Below, piece by piece: positions 11,931 to 21,934 of a stretch of 64,000 bases of DNA. A program made the position numbers and the translations under genes. Source of the DNA: Balaenoptera acutorostrata. Taxonomy: Eukaryota > Chordata > Mammalia > Artiodactyla > Balaenopteridae. The notes beneath the pieces are model-generated. The model was not told the DNA's origin. It saw nothing but the letters and a program-made list of their open reading frames with translations, and searched no databases. The stretch is taken from positions 45,010,910 to 45,074,909 of the forward strand of contig NC_080067.1 in the NCBI RefSeq assembly GCF_949987535.1, in the 5' to 3' direction. Numbering within the stretch: position 1 is the first letter of the stretch; each line of letters starts with the position of its first letter.

Positions 11931-13189
11931 CCCCTGCCTCTGTTAGTTAGGAGGATGGAGAGGAAGAGAAAGAGGGGGAGGCTGGGGACTGATCATAATA
12001 AGCATCTTGGTTCCAGATTGGGAATCTAGATTTTGCCCAAGGATGTAATGGTTGTTGTGAGGGGAACAGCAGTGCTACCCCCTCTCCCCCCAATAAGGCG
12101 CTGTCTGAAATTCATTGCTCAGTCTCTCTTGTGCCCCAGGCTGGGAGTCTGACACTTCCTCAGGCCCAGGGAGCAAGTGGTCATGTTGTTTTCCCTGTCA
12201 TCGCTGAAATGAAGTGGGCAGTGGGATTTATAGCTTATATAAGGCTTTTGAGTTGGTTGATTAGAGTGAGTTCATGCAGAGGGTTAGCCAGATAGCCCTC
12301 CAAGTTGAAAAATAATAATACTGTAGCTTTATCTCTGCTTTTATCTGAGGAGCCACAAAGCACTTTGCAAAGCCTGACAGCATCTCCCTGAGGTGACTAA
12401 TATTATAGCTATTTTAACAGGGAGGTTTTATCTCTGTTACAAGTTAGTATAAAGCGTTCTGAAAACACTCTGGCCAAGGTTAGGAATTCTGCTCAGGAAA
12501 CTGAGGCATTTGGACACAAGCTCTGTTTTCTGTTCTCCCCATTAGGGACTATATAGAGGTCTATATTTTATCATTATGATGATTTTCTTGTCAGTATCTC
12601 TGGTACATTTCTCTGTACAGGAGACCAGTGGGGCCATTGAAGCCCTTTCAGACGTTTTTGCAGAAAATAATTTCCCTTAGGAAGCTGACATTTTCTCCCC
12701 AGAGTAATGACATTGTCCTGTTAAATCCAGAGGGGCGAGAGTAAAATCTTCCCTCTTAACTAAGCTCACACATGAATTTATGCCAAAGGCATTAGAGGGA
12801 GTTTGCTTTCCAAGATATCTTGGTAGATGATCTTGTCTTAAAAATCAGAATTTTGGCTCCTTTAAGCATGCTCTCCCTGGTATCTCTCTCATTTTTACTT
12901 TTATTGATAATAATTACATGCTTTGGAGACAAACAAATTTCCTTTACAATCCATGCATTGCCAGTCTCATCAAGAGTGAATTTAGGGTGGAGGGAAGTTT
13001 CTTTTTTACCCATTAAGTACAAAACCTTTATTCTGGTGTTGTCGATTCACTCCCTCAGAATCTGAGGTGGCTATTTGTGTCAAGACACTTATGGGAGAGT
13101 ACTCTTATTAATCACCTATATGAGGGAGCACAGGAAGTAGGATTAGGCAGAGGGAGGAGTTGAACTGTGAAGCGGTTGTAACTGAGGCC
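11931..13189. other. Unassigned DNA with a MIR-like remnant
   Basis: Around 12350-12510 there is a weak MIR-like remnant (CACTTTGCAAAG, then TCAGGAAACTGAGGCATTT). The rest shows nothing I can name. Confidence 0.35.
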
Positions 13190-15010
13190 TCAGCTGGGAA
13201 CCCTAGAACTAGAATGGCCCATCAGAGTTGTCCAGAGTTGAGGCAAGTGGGTCTGACCTTCATATCCCTGCATTACCAGCCATTGGAAATGTACCACCTG
13301 TGGGAGGTGGTGCAACCCCTTTGAGCCAGGAAGCCTTCTTCAGCCAAAAGCAATTCCTGGGAGGGATGCTGCTGTGTGCCACCAGTGGCCAGCACTCCTG
13401 GCATCTGGGGGAATGGGTGTCTTAGTCCTGAAGAGCAACCTGGACCATGCACCCCGGCATCTACTATAGTTCACCACTTGCATGCTCAGATCCACTGTCT
13501 TCAAATATTAAGTTCATCCCGTTTGGGAATAGGTCATCAAGAATTCTGGTTAGCCTCTTTCCAGGGGAAGCCTACAAGAGGAAGGTTAGAAGATGAACCT
13601 CAGCCCCTTCACTGCTGCTGGTCTCAGGGCCACGTTGATACTCGTCATTTCTTTCCTCAACTACCCACCCTTCGCCCTCAGCACTTTTGGAAGTCAAAGT
13701 GGCTTATTTTGTGAGGCAACCCAGACTCTCATCCCTGAGGGGTCTGAATTCCTGGTTACCATGTTCTTCTTGGTCTGTGACTGCTACATTTGACCTTCAA
13801 AATTGGGCAGGAGATTACCAAGAGACACCCCAGTAGACACCTGGTCAGAAGGAAATACTCCCTCTCTGCTGGCCAGGACCTGTGGACTTGATGAGCCTGG
13901 AGTTGTGAAGATGGGAGACATGGTCTCCCCAAGTATGCCACTGGGACTCCTACTTCCACCCCTTGGTTCCAGAGCCATGTATTCTATTCATGGCAGACAG
14001 TACTTGAAAAGTGTCATCTCCAAACTGATACCTCAATAATCCTTCCAAAGATCAGCTGAGTACAGCAGCTTATGGCTTCTGCAGTAACTGATAGGAACAC
14101 TGGATTCCACGCTCATATGCCCACTGCTGTATCTTCTTTGCTCCAAAGTGTATTCTTTGGTTCAAGGAACTTGGTTCAAGTTCCTCGATACTATATGTGA
14201 TTCCATACTGGTGGGCCAAACATTCTGTAGGCCTTTGGATAGTAGGGCAGGCTGAGATCCTATGGGTAGAGAAGGCAAATCTATACCTAGAATACGTGTC
14301 AATTCCAGTCAAGATCAATCACTATCACTTTTAAATAAAAGGGGTTCAATCTAATCAACTTGCCTCTAAGTAGATGTTGGTCTTCTCAAGGGATGGTGCC
14401 ATGTGGAGGATCACTGGTCTTTTTCGCTGGCAGATGGGACATTTGACAGCAGTGGAAGCTAGATAAGACTTGGTGCAAGGAACCCCATGCTGTTGGGCCC
14501 TTGTGTACCCTCCATCCATATCCCCATGGCTACTTTGTTCATATGGCCATTGGCCAAAACTGGTAGGGCCCAATGACAGAGGCTGGCTGTCATCATGTGC
14601 TTCAGTCATTCTGTCTACTTAGTTGTCAAGGGGTATCAGTGTCCAGAGTCCTAAAGATGTCTCAATATTTCTCTTTCTTCAGTGTATGGGTACCTGAGTA
14701 AATGGTCATAGATCCCTTTTGGGAAGGACTGAGTTAATATTACTATACACACTTGCTGTGGTATTCAGTTATTATCAATTACTGATTATTTTCCCAGGAT
14801 TTATCAAACATCTGATATATTGCATCTGCCAGTACACTCCCTTCCTCTGGTATCTTTTTCCAGTTCACTGTTGGTTAAAAATTTAACAATTGCACTGCTA
14901 AAATGTGCCAGGGCCTATCCATTCTTCCTCTCCTAGTAGTGACGGAATCATCATTGCAGCTGGCTAGCAGATAACCTCTTTCCAAAATCCCATCTTATAG
15001 CCTCCTTGGT
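13190..15010 (-). pseudogene. ERV-L type endogenous retrovirus pol relic (integrase region)
   Basis: On the minus strand two open pieces carry the signature of a retroviral integrase of the ERV-L group. The piece at 14609-14355 contains a CPICQRKRP motif, the CxxC half of the N-terminal zinc-binding domain. The piece at 14318-14070 begins at the catalytic core with GIDTYSRYRFAF, which includes the first core Asp. The downstream part, to about 13190, has the base composition of the same element but no frame I can assign. The upstream part (14640-15010) is probably the end of RNase H. The frame is broken repeatedly and no LTRs were identified at the edges. It is an inactive fossil. Confidence 0.7.
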
Positions 15011-15061
15011 TGGGTCACTCCTGCACCAACAAATGCTCAATAATGACAATAAGGATAATAA

Positions 15062-15295
15062 TAGCAAACATTTATTAAGTGCTTACTCTGTGCCAGGCAC
15101 TGTTCTAAGTTCTTTTCGCATATTAATACATTTTCCCCACAAACAACCCTCTGTGATAGACAGTGATATGATCCTAAAGCATAGAAAGGTAAGTAACTTT
15201 CTCAAATTCACATAGCTAAGTAAGTGGCAGAGCTGTGATTTGAACCCAGGCCTAATTTCAGAGCCCATGCTCATAATCAGTACATTATTCTACTC
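15062..15295 (-). repeat. MIR SINE (reverse)
   Basis: This is an almost complete reversed MIR: AACATTTATTAAGTGCTTACT, GTGCCAGGCACTGTTCTAAG, then AGCTAAGTAAGTGGCAGAGC and TTTGAACCCAGGC. It is one of the better preserved MIRs in the window. Confidence 0.85.
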
Positions 15296-15489
15296 TAATT
15301 GCTAGTAAATGGTGGCTATTATTTTTATTATATCTTCTAAAAAGTCCTTGACCTGCAGTAATGTTATAAGAAAGGGCTTTGTTGGAATTTACACTTAGAA
15401 ATACATTTTGATGGATGGAGCCCATCCATCAAATTTTTAAATTTTAAAAATTTAAAATTTTTTTAAAATGAGAAATCCTTTCTGTAGGA

Positions 15490-15675
15490 ATATGGTCCTC
15501 AAAATTGTCTGTATATTAGGATCACCTGGGTAACTTTTAAAACTCTTAACACTCAGGCCACATACCAAAACAATTCAGTCAGCATCTCTGGGGGTGAGAT
15601 CAGGCATCAGTACTCTTTGGAAGCTCTCCAGGTGGTTAGAATATACAGCCACATTTTAGAACTGCTGCCCTAGGG
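15490..15675 (+). repeat. MER5A-like hAT DNA transposon
   Basis: It carries TATTAGGATCACCTGGGTAAC, GCATCTCTGGGGGTGAGATC and a terminal part resembling an inverted copy of the start. That is the layout of the short non-autonomous hAT-Charlie element MER5. Confidence 0.6.
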
Positions 15676-15799
15676 CTCCATGTGCCTCTCTGCCTCCTAG
15701 CTGGGCTCTGCTCTTGGCTTTCTTCCCTCTGCAGTGTCTTCTCCAGGGAGCACATTCATTGTCCACGACTGTGACGGCTCATGTCTCTTTCTAAGGTCC

Positions 15800-15995
15800 T
15801 AGACTCACTCCTGCACTACACTTATGAAGTGGGCACAATTATTAATTCCCATTTTTCAGAGGAAATCAAGGCTCTGAGAAGTTAAGTAACTTACTCACCC
15901 AATGTCACATAGCTAGGAAGTCATAGAGCTAGGATGCAAACCGAGGCATTCTGGTTCTAGAGTCCGTGTGATTTGCTTTTATATTATGTCACTAC
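15800..15995 (-). repeat. MIR SINE (reverse)
   Basis: It contains CCCATTTTTCAGAGGAAATC, GAGAAGTTAAGTAACTTACTC, GTCACATAGCTAGGAAGTCA and a final tRNA-related part with TCTAGAGTCCGTG, in reversed MIR order. Confidence 0.8.
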
Positions 15996-15999
15996 TTCC

Positions 16000-16545
16000 T
16001 AGACATCTCCATCCATTTCTCGATTCTTATGTGCCACAACAAACCTTTTAACTTCTCCCACCTCCAGCCTTCTCCCATGTCCCACCTTCTGCAAAAGAAA
16101 AGAAGTGTTTTCTGTTCTCCTGCATTCTTTGTCTTCATTAAAGCCACCTAAAACTGGATTCATCTTTGATGCCTCCATTTCTTTTTGCACTTGTGTATAA
16201 GTGACCTATTAGAATGTAAGGTAGAAATTGGAAAATGAGCAGTAGAGTCTGACTGAAGTGGGGATTGTGTGAGTGGAAAGTCCAGTAAGATCTGTGAAGT
16301 TGGTGAAGGGTAGGTTACTATTAAAATCCAATCTGTTGTTAGCTCCTGTTGTTTCTACCTCCTTAAAATCTCCCACATCTAGCATTTCTCCATTGCCGCT
16401 ACCATTGCCCTGATTCAAACCACCATTCCCTCCCTCTCTTCGAAACTATTGCCCTTGTTTTCTGTTTTCTCCCACCTCCCATCCACCTTAGATCCAGGTA
16501 AAGCTTGGCTGAAACACAGGTCTGATCATGGCATCTGAGCCTGCC
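16000..16545 (+). repeat. L2 (LINE-2) fragment
   Basis: The segment with TCTTTGATGCCTCCATTTC, then ATTGCCCTGATTCAAACCACC and GGTCTGATCATGGCATC, has the pyrimidine-rich layout of the L2 coding end and 3' region. There is an insertion of other sequence around 16200-16310. Confidence 0.55.
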
Positions 16546-16689
16546 TTGGATCAGCTGGTGAGAAGTACGTTCTCAAAATGTGAGAATGATTTTCCTAGAA
16601 TATTAGAAAATTTAGAAAACCATGTCACTTGATCCAACAGATTTTCTCCTGAAGGAATAGGAACTATGCAAGTAACAATCCTAGTTGTA

Positions 16690-17060
16690 CCTTATAGGCC
16701 ATAGGGTCCAGAACGTGAGGCACAAACTCAGTTGCCTACAAAGGCCAGCCAGGGAATATAGGTAGGTACAGGGGTAAGGGAGGTGGGGAGCTGAAGCAAA
16801 CTGGAGCATTTCTCCCTGTGCAAAGAGTAGTCGCTGTCAACCGAGCACATTGTTACCTTGTGGTACTGTGGCCCCTTTGTGGCCAGCTCTTCCCATTTTT
16901 CTCCAGAAGCCAAAACTTCCAATTTAATATTATATCTCCTGGCTTTTAAATGTTAGAAACCAAATCAAAATTTTTACTAACATAGTACTTACAAACAAAC
17001 CATGCCCATGGGCTGATGTGTTCTGCGGCCTCCGGTTTGCAGCCACTGGTCTAGGGAAGG
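16690..17060. repeat. hAT-like DNA transposon remnant
   Basis: The ends resemble each other in inverted orientation (a stretch near 16690 about the start, and CAGCCACTGGTCTAGGG near 17041). The middle carries AGAAACCAAATCAAAATTTT, as in old mammalian hAT elements. Weak; family not named. Confidence 0.35.
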
Positions 17061-17359
17061 TTGTTTTCTGCTCTGTGTACTCTGACTCCCTGGTTGAATT
17101 GTAAATATCTGAAGGCCTTGAATTTAAAAGTAGGTCCTGTAAATCCTAATGAAAAGTGCTCTCCAGCAATCTCTGAAATGAGCTTTATCCTATTAAACAA
17201 AGAATGTGTGGCAGAAATGGAGACATTTCCTCAATGGTTATAGGGTAACTAGATGGACTGTGAAATTTTAATCAAGTAGAAAAGCACGTGTACTTCACTG
17301 CACCAACAATTTCTCACAGAGGCAAGTTTCTCTGATTCTAAACAACAACTGGAAAAGGA

Positions 17360-17770
17360 AAAGGAGAAAATAATGGGACCTAACGTTACTGAGTATCTAG
17401 TATATACAAAGCATGCTGTTAGGTATAATAAATATGGTATTAACTCTTCCTACAACCTAGAAATGGAGCTGGGTGAGCAGTTACTTCCCCTGGGCACATT
17501 CTCCATAAAAGTAATAGGTTGACGTGATATTAAAAGAATGATGAGAAGCTATTAGCTTTGCCATTGAGATATGAGTGGTTAGACCATGAGATATATGGAA
17601 AAGGTAATCTTGGGTAAAGTTTTCTTTTTTTCTTGGGAAAAAAATGAGTTCAAAGAAATGAAGTAACTCATCAGAGATGAAATAGCTAGTGAAGGTATAA
17701 ACCCAGGATTCAAACACAGTTCTATTTTAATGATAAAATCTGTGTCCTTTCCATTGCACTCCACTCCACC
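17360..17770 (-). repeat. Degenerate MIR SINE, interrupted
   Basis: Two halves of a reversed MIR are seen: CGTTACTGAGTATCTAGTAT at about 17384, and AAGTAACTCATCAGAGATG, AGCTAGTGAAGG and AAACCCAGGATTCAAACAC at 17660-17720. Unrelated sequence lies between them. Confidence 0.5.
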
Positions 17771-18348
17771 ATTTTTCTACTTTTAATGAAAGGAGTTGAA
17801 AGCTGGGTGATGCTGTTCTGAAATCAGTGATCTAAATAATATTAAAAATGGAAAATCATGGAATCTTAGAGGCATAACTCCAAGATACTATCTACTACAT
17901 TCTAAAACAGAGCAAATGGGACACTCACCCCAGAACTCTCACTTTGGTGAACAGATAAACCAACTAAAATGTATACTTTTTGGGAACAGAAGAAAAAGTA
18001 GACCACACTCTAGCCTCCCTTGCAGATTGACCAATGATTTTGACCAATGGAATTTGAGCTGAAGAAAAGTGTACCATTTCTGGGCCCCAAAACTTAAAAG
18101 ATGTGTCTGTGGTCCTTACATGTTCTTTTCCCCTTCATGTGAGCTAGATGTAAATGATGGCAACTAAGACGTGGGAACTGATGGCCGAGCCACAGGGTGC
18201 AAAGGACCCAGGGCACTGAATTACCTCATGAAAGAAAGCCACTGACCAACCTGGAACATTCACATTGACTTACATAAGAAATAAACTTCAGTTGTGCAGG
18301 AGACCCTTTGAAATCAATTTGTTACAACAAGTGATCTTACTCTAGTAT
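17771..18348. other. Unassigned DNA; right half resembles an LTR-like repeat
   Basis: From about 17950 the sequence resembles an old dispersed repeat ending in AGAAATAAACTTCAGTTGTG at 18279. The young L1 inserted just downstream, at the AT-rich stretch ending with TAAAAATG. Confidence 0.35.
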
Positions 18349-18880
18349 AAAAATGAGTACCATGGGGGAGGAGGGAGAAGATGGCGGAAGAGTAAGACGC
18401 GGAGATCACCTTCCTTCCCACAGATACAGTAGAAATACATCTACACGTGGAACTGCTCCTACAGAACACCCACTGAATGCTGGCAGAAAACGTCCGACCT
18501 CCAAAAAGGCAAGAAACTCCCCCCGTACTTGGGTAGGGCAAAAGAAAAAAGAAATAACAGAGACAAAAGAATAGGGACGGCACCTGCACCAGTGGGAGGG
18601 AGCCGTGAAGGAGGAAAGGTTTCCACGCACTAGGAAGCCCCTTCGCGGGCGGAGACTGCGGGGGGAGGAGGGGGGAAGCTTCAGAGCCACGGAGGAGAGC
18701 GCAGCCACAGAGGTGCGGAGGGCAAAGCGGAGAGGTTCCCGCACAGAGGCTCGGCGCCGAGCAGCACTCACCAGCCCGAGAGGCTTGTCTGCTTCCCCGC
18801 CGGGGCGGGCGGGGCTGGGAGCTGAGGCTCGGGCTGCGGTCGGATCGCAGGGAGAGGACTGGGGCTGGCAGCGTGAACAC
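18314..18880 (-). other. Antisense open frame in the young L1 5' UTR (no ATG)
   Basis: A 188-codon frame opposite to L1 starts in monomer 1, passes through the L1 head and runs past the 5' junction into flanking DNA. It aligns without a frameshift to the 107-codon frame at 5709-6032 in the old L1. The first near-cognate codon is GTG and no in-frame ATG exists. Similar frames occur on the same strand in monomers 2 and 3 (19358-19017 and 19636-19382). Primate L1 has an antisense ORF0 in its 5' UTR, but this frame has no sequence relation to it that I can show. It may be only a GC-rich shadow. Confidence 0.3.
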
Positions 18881-20982
18881 AGCCTGAAGGGGTTAGCGCA
18901 CCACAGCTAGCCGGGAGGGAGTCCGGGGAAAAAGTCTGCAGCTGCCGAAGAGGCAAGAGACTTTTTCTTCCCTCTGTGTTTCCTGGTGCGCGAGGAGAGG
19001 GGATTCAGAGCACCGCCTAAACGAACTCCAGAGACTGGCGCGAGCCGCAGCTATCAGCGCGGACCCCACAGCAACAGGGGCGCAGAGGGAAAAACAGAGA
19101 GATTCCCGCACAGAGGCTCGGCGCCGAGTAGCACTCAGCAGCCCGAGAGGCTTGTCTGCTCACCCGCCGGGGTGGGCGGGGCTGGGAGCTGAGGCTCGGC
19201 TTCAGTCGGATCGCAGGGAGAGGACTGGGGCTGGCGGCGTGAACACAGCCTGAAGGGTTTAGTGCACCACAGCTAGCCGGGAGGGAGACCGGGAAAAGGT
19301 CTGCAGCTGCCGAAGAGGTAAGAGACTTTTTCTTGCCTCTTTGTTTCGCGGCGGGCAAGGAGAGGGGATTCAGAGCGCCGCCTAAACGAACTCCAGAGAA
19401 GGGCGCGAGCCGCGGCTATCAGCGCGGATCCCACAGCCACAGGGGCGCAGAGGGAAAATCGGAGAGACTCCCGCACAGAGGCTCGGAGCCGAGCAGCGCT
19501 CACCAGCCCGAGAGGCTTGTCTGCTCACCCGCCGGGGCGGGCGGGGCTGGGAGCTGAGGCTCGGGCTGCGGTCGGATCGCAGGGAGAGGACTGGGGCTGG
19601 CGGCGTGAACACAGCCTGAAGGGGTTGGCGCACCACGGCTAGCCGGGAGGGAGACCGGGAAAAGGTCTGCAGCTGCCGAAGAGGCAGGAGACTTTTTCTT
19701 GCCTCTTAGTTTCGCTGCGCGCAAGGAGAGGGGATTCAGAGCGCCGCCTAAACGAACTCCAGAGAAGGGCGCGAGCCGCGGCGATCAGCGCGGACCCCAG
19801 AGACGGGCGTGAGACGCTGGGGCTGCTGCTGCCGCCTCCAAAAAGCCTGTGTGTGAGCACAGGTCACTCTCCACACCGCCCCTCCCGGTGGCCTGTGCAG
19901 CCCGCCATTGCCAGGGCCCCGGGATCCGGGGACAACATCCCCGGGAGGACGCACGGCGCGCCTCAGGCTGGTGCAACGTCACGCCGGCCTCGGCCGCCGC
20001 AGGCTCGCCCCGCCTCCTCTGTACCCCTCCCTCCCCGCGGCCTGGGTGAGCCAGAGCCCCCGAAGCAGCTGCTCCTTTAACCCCGTCCTGTCTGGGCGGG
20101 GAACAGACGCCCTCAGGCGACCTACACGCAGAGGCGGGTCCAAATCCAAAGCTGAACCCCAGGAGCTGTGCGAACAGGGAAGAGAAGGGGAAATCTCCCC
20201 CAGCAGCCTCAGAAGCAGCGGATTAAAGCTCCACAAACAACTTGATGTACCTGCATCTGCTGAATACCTGAATAGACAACGAATCGTCCCAAATTCAGGA
20301 GGTGGACTCTGGGAGCAGGAGATATTAATTTTCTCCCTTTTCCTTTTTTTTGTGAGTGTATATGTATATGCTTCTGGGTGAGATTTTGTCTGTATAGCTT
20401 TGCTTTACAATAGCTTTATTTTACTTCACTATATTATAGCCTCTTTCTTTCTTTCTTTCTATTTTTTCTCCCTTTTACTCTGAGCCGTGTGGACGAAAGG
20501 CTCTTGGTGCTCCAGCCAGGCATCAGGGCCGTGCCTCTGAGGTGGGAGAGCCAACTTCAGAACACTGGTCCACAAGAGACCTCCCAGCTCCACGTAATAC
20601 CAAACGGCAAAAATCTCCCAGAGATCTCCATCTCAACATCAAGACCCAGCTTCACCCAACGACCAGCAAGCTACAGTGCTGGACACCCTATGCCAAACAA
20701 CTAGCTAGACAGGAACACAACCCCATCCATTAGCAGAGAGGCTGCCTAAAATCATAATAAGGCCACAGACACCCCAAAATACACCACCAGACGTGGACGT
20801 GCCCACCAGAAAGACAAGATCTAGCCTCATCCACCAGAATTCAGGCACTAGTTCCCTCCACCAGGAAGCCTACACAACCCACTGAACCAACCTTAGCCAC
20901 TGGGGACAGATACCAAAAACAACGGGAACTACGAACCTGCAGCCTGTGAAAAGGAGACCCCAAACACAGTAAGATAGGCAAA
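18365..20982 (+). promoter_or_regulatory. L1 5' UTR (internal promoter), CpG-rich
   Basis: The 5' UTR of an L1 contains its own RNA polymerase II promoter. This one starts with a GGAGGAGGGAGAAGATGGCG head; the AAGATGGCGG core resembles a YY1-type site, as in other mammalian L1s. It continues into a CpG-dense region up to about 20240, then an AC-rich part before ORF1. Much of the CpG is still present, unlike the old copy at 4558-6137, where CpG has decayed. The promoter role is inferred from the family, not shown by the sequence alone. Confidence 0.8.
18702..19798 (+). repeat. Three tandem ~366-bp monomers in the L1 5' UTR
   Basis: Three head-to-tail copies begin near 18702, 19069 and 19434. 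The anchor GTCTGCAGCTGCCGAAGAGG (or a near variant) occurs at 18934, 19299 and 19665, spacings of 365 and 366 bp. A second anchor, CTGGGAGCTGAGGCTCGG, occurs once in each unit with the same spacing. The old L1 at 4558-6137 has one such unit. Each unit ends with a GGGATTCAGAGCGCCGCCTAAACGAACTCC-type stretch. Arrays of promoter monomers are known from rodent L1s. Here the unit is a different sequence and sits downstream of a unique head rather than at the extreme 5' end. Confidence 0.93.
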
Positions 20983-21876
20983 ATGAGACGACAGAAAAAC
21001 ACACAGCAGATGAAGGAGCAGGCTCAAAACACACTGGACTTAACAAATGAAGAGGAAATAGGTAGTCTACCTGAAAAAGAATTCAGAATAATGATAGTAA
21101 GGATGATCCAAAATCTTGGAAATAGAATAGACAAAATGCAAGAAACATTTAACAAGGATGTAGAAGAACTAAAGAGGAACCAAGCAATGATGAAGAACAC
21201 AATAAATGAAATTAAAAATACTCTAGATGGGATCAATAGTAGAATAACTGAGGCAGAAGAAAGGATAAGTGACCTGGAAGATAAAATGGTGGAAATAACT
21301 ACTACAGAGCAGGATAAAGAAAAAAGAATGAAAAGAACTGAGGACAGTCTCAGGGACCTCTGGGACAACATTAAACGCTCCAACATTCGAATTATAGGGG
21401 TACCAGAGGAAGAAGAGAAAAAGAAAGGGACTGAGAAAATTTTTGAAGAGATTATAGTTGAAAACTTTCCTAATATTGGAAAGGAAATAGTTAATCAAGT
21501 CCTGGAAGCACAGAGAGTCCCATACAGGATAAACCCAAGGAGGAACACGCCAAGACACATATTAATCAAACTGTCAAAAATTAAATATAAGGAAAACATA
21601 TTAAAGGCAGCAAGGGAAAAAAAACAAATAACACACAAGGGAATCCCCATAAGGGTAACATCTGATCTATCAGCAGAAACTCTGCAAGCCAGAAGGGAGT
21701 GGCAGGATATACTTAAAGTGATGAAGGAGAAAAACCTACAACCAAGATTACTCTACCCAGCAAGGATCTCATTCAGATTTGATGGAGAAATTAAAACCTT
21801 TACAGACAAGCAAAAGCTGAGAGAGTTCAGCACCACCAAACCAGCTTTACAACAAATGCTAAAGGAACTTCTCTAG
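20983..21876 (+). CDS. L1 ORF1 protein, intact (297 aa), RNA-binding
   Basis: The L1 ORF1 protein forms trimers that coat L1 RNA and act as a nucleic acid chaperone in cytoplasmic ribonucleoprotein particles. The frame is open from the ATG at 20983 to the TAG ending at 21876. Visible parts are a charged N-terminus, a coiled coil at about 33-125 (heptad-like runs including [13 protein letters not shown] and [13 protein letters not shown]), and an RRM from about 132 with IRIIGVP at 135-141 and RHILIKL at 191-197. The C-terminal domain from about 228 has RREW at 237-240 and YPARISF at 258-264. It is shorter than human ORF1p (338 aa), mainly at the N-terminus. The ATG follows GGCAAA and aligns with that of the old copy. 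Confidence 0.95.
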   Translation: MRRQKNTQQMKEQAQNTLDLTNEEEIGSLPEKEFRIMIVRMIQNLGNRIDKMQETFNKDVEELKRNQAMMKNTINEIKNTLDGINSRITEAEERISDLEDKMVEITTTEQDKEKRMKRTEDSLRDLWDNIKRSNIRIIGVPEEEEKKKGTEKIFEEIIVENFPNIGKEIVNQVLEAQRVPYRINPRRNTPRHILIKLSKIKYKENILKAAREKKQITHKGIPIRVTSDLSAETLQARREWQDILKVMKEKNLQPRLLYPARISFRFDGEIKTFTDKQKLREFSTTKPALQQMLKELL

Positions 21877-21934
21877 GCAAGAAACACAAGAGAAGGAAAA
21901 CACCTACAATAACAAACCCAATACATTTAAGAAA

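Noticed and set aside
19908..20381. 157-codon plus-strand frame in the L1 5' UTR upstream of ORF1
   Set aside because: It lies in CpG-rich untranslated sequence, overlaps other frames there and has no counterpart I could align in the old L1.
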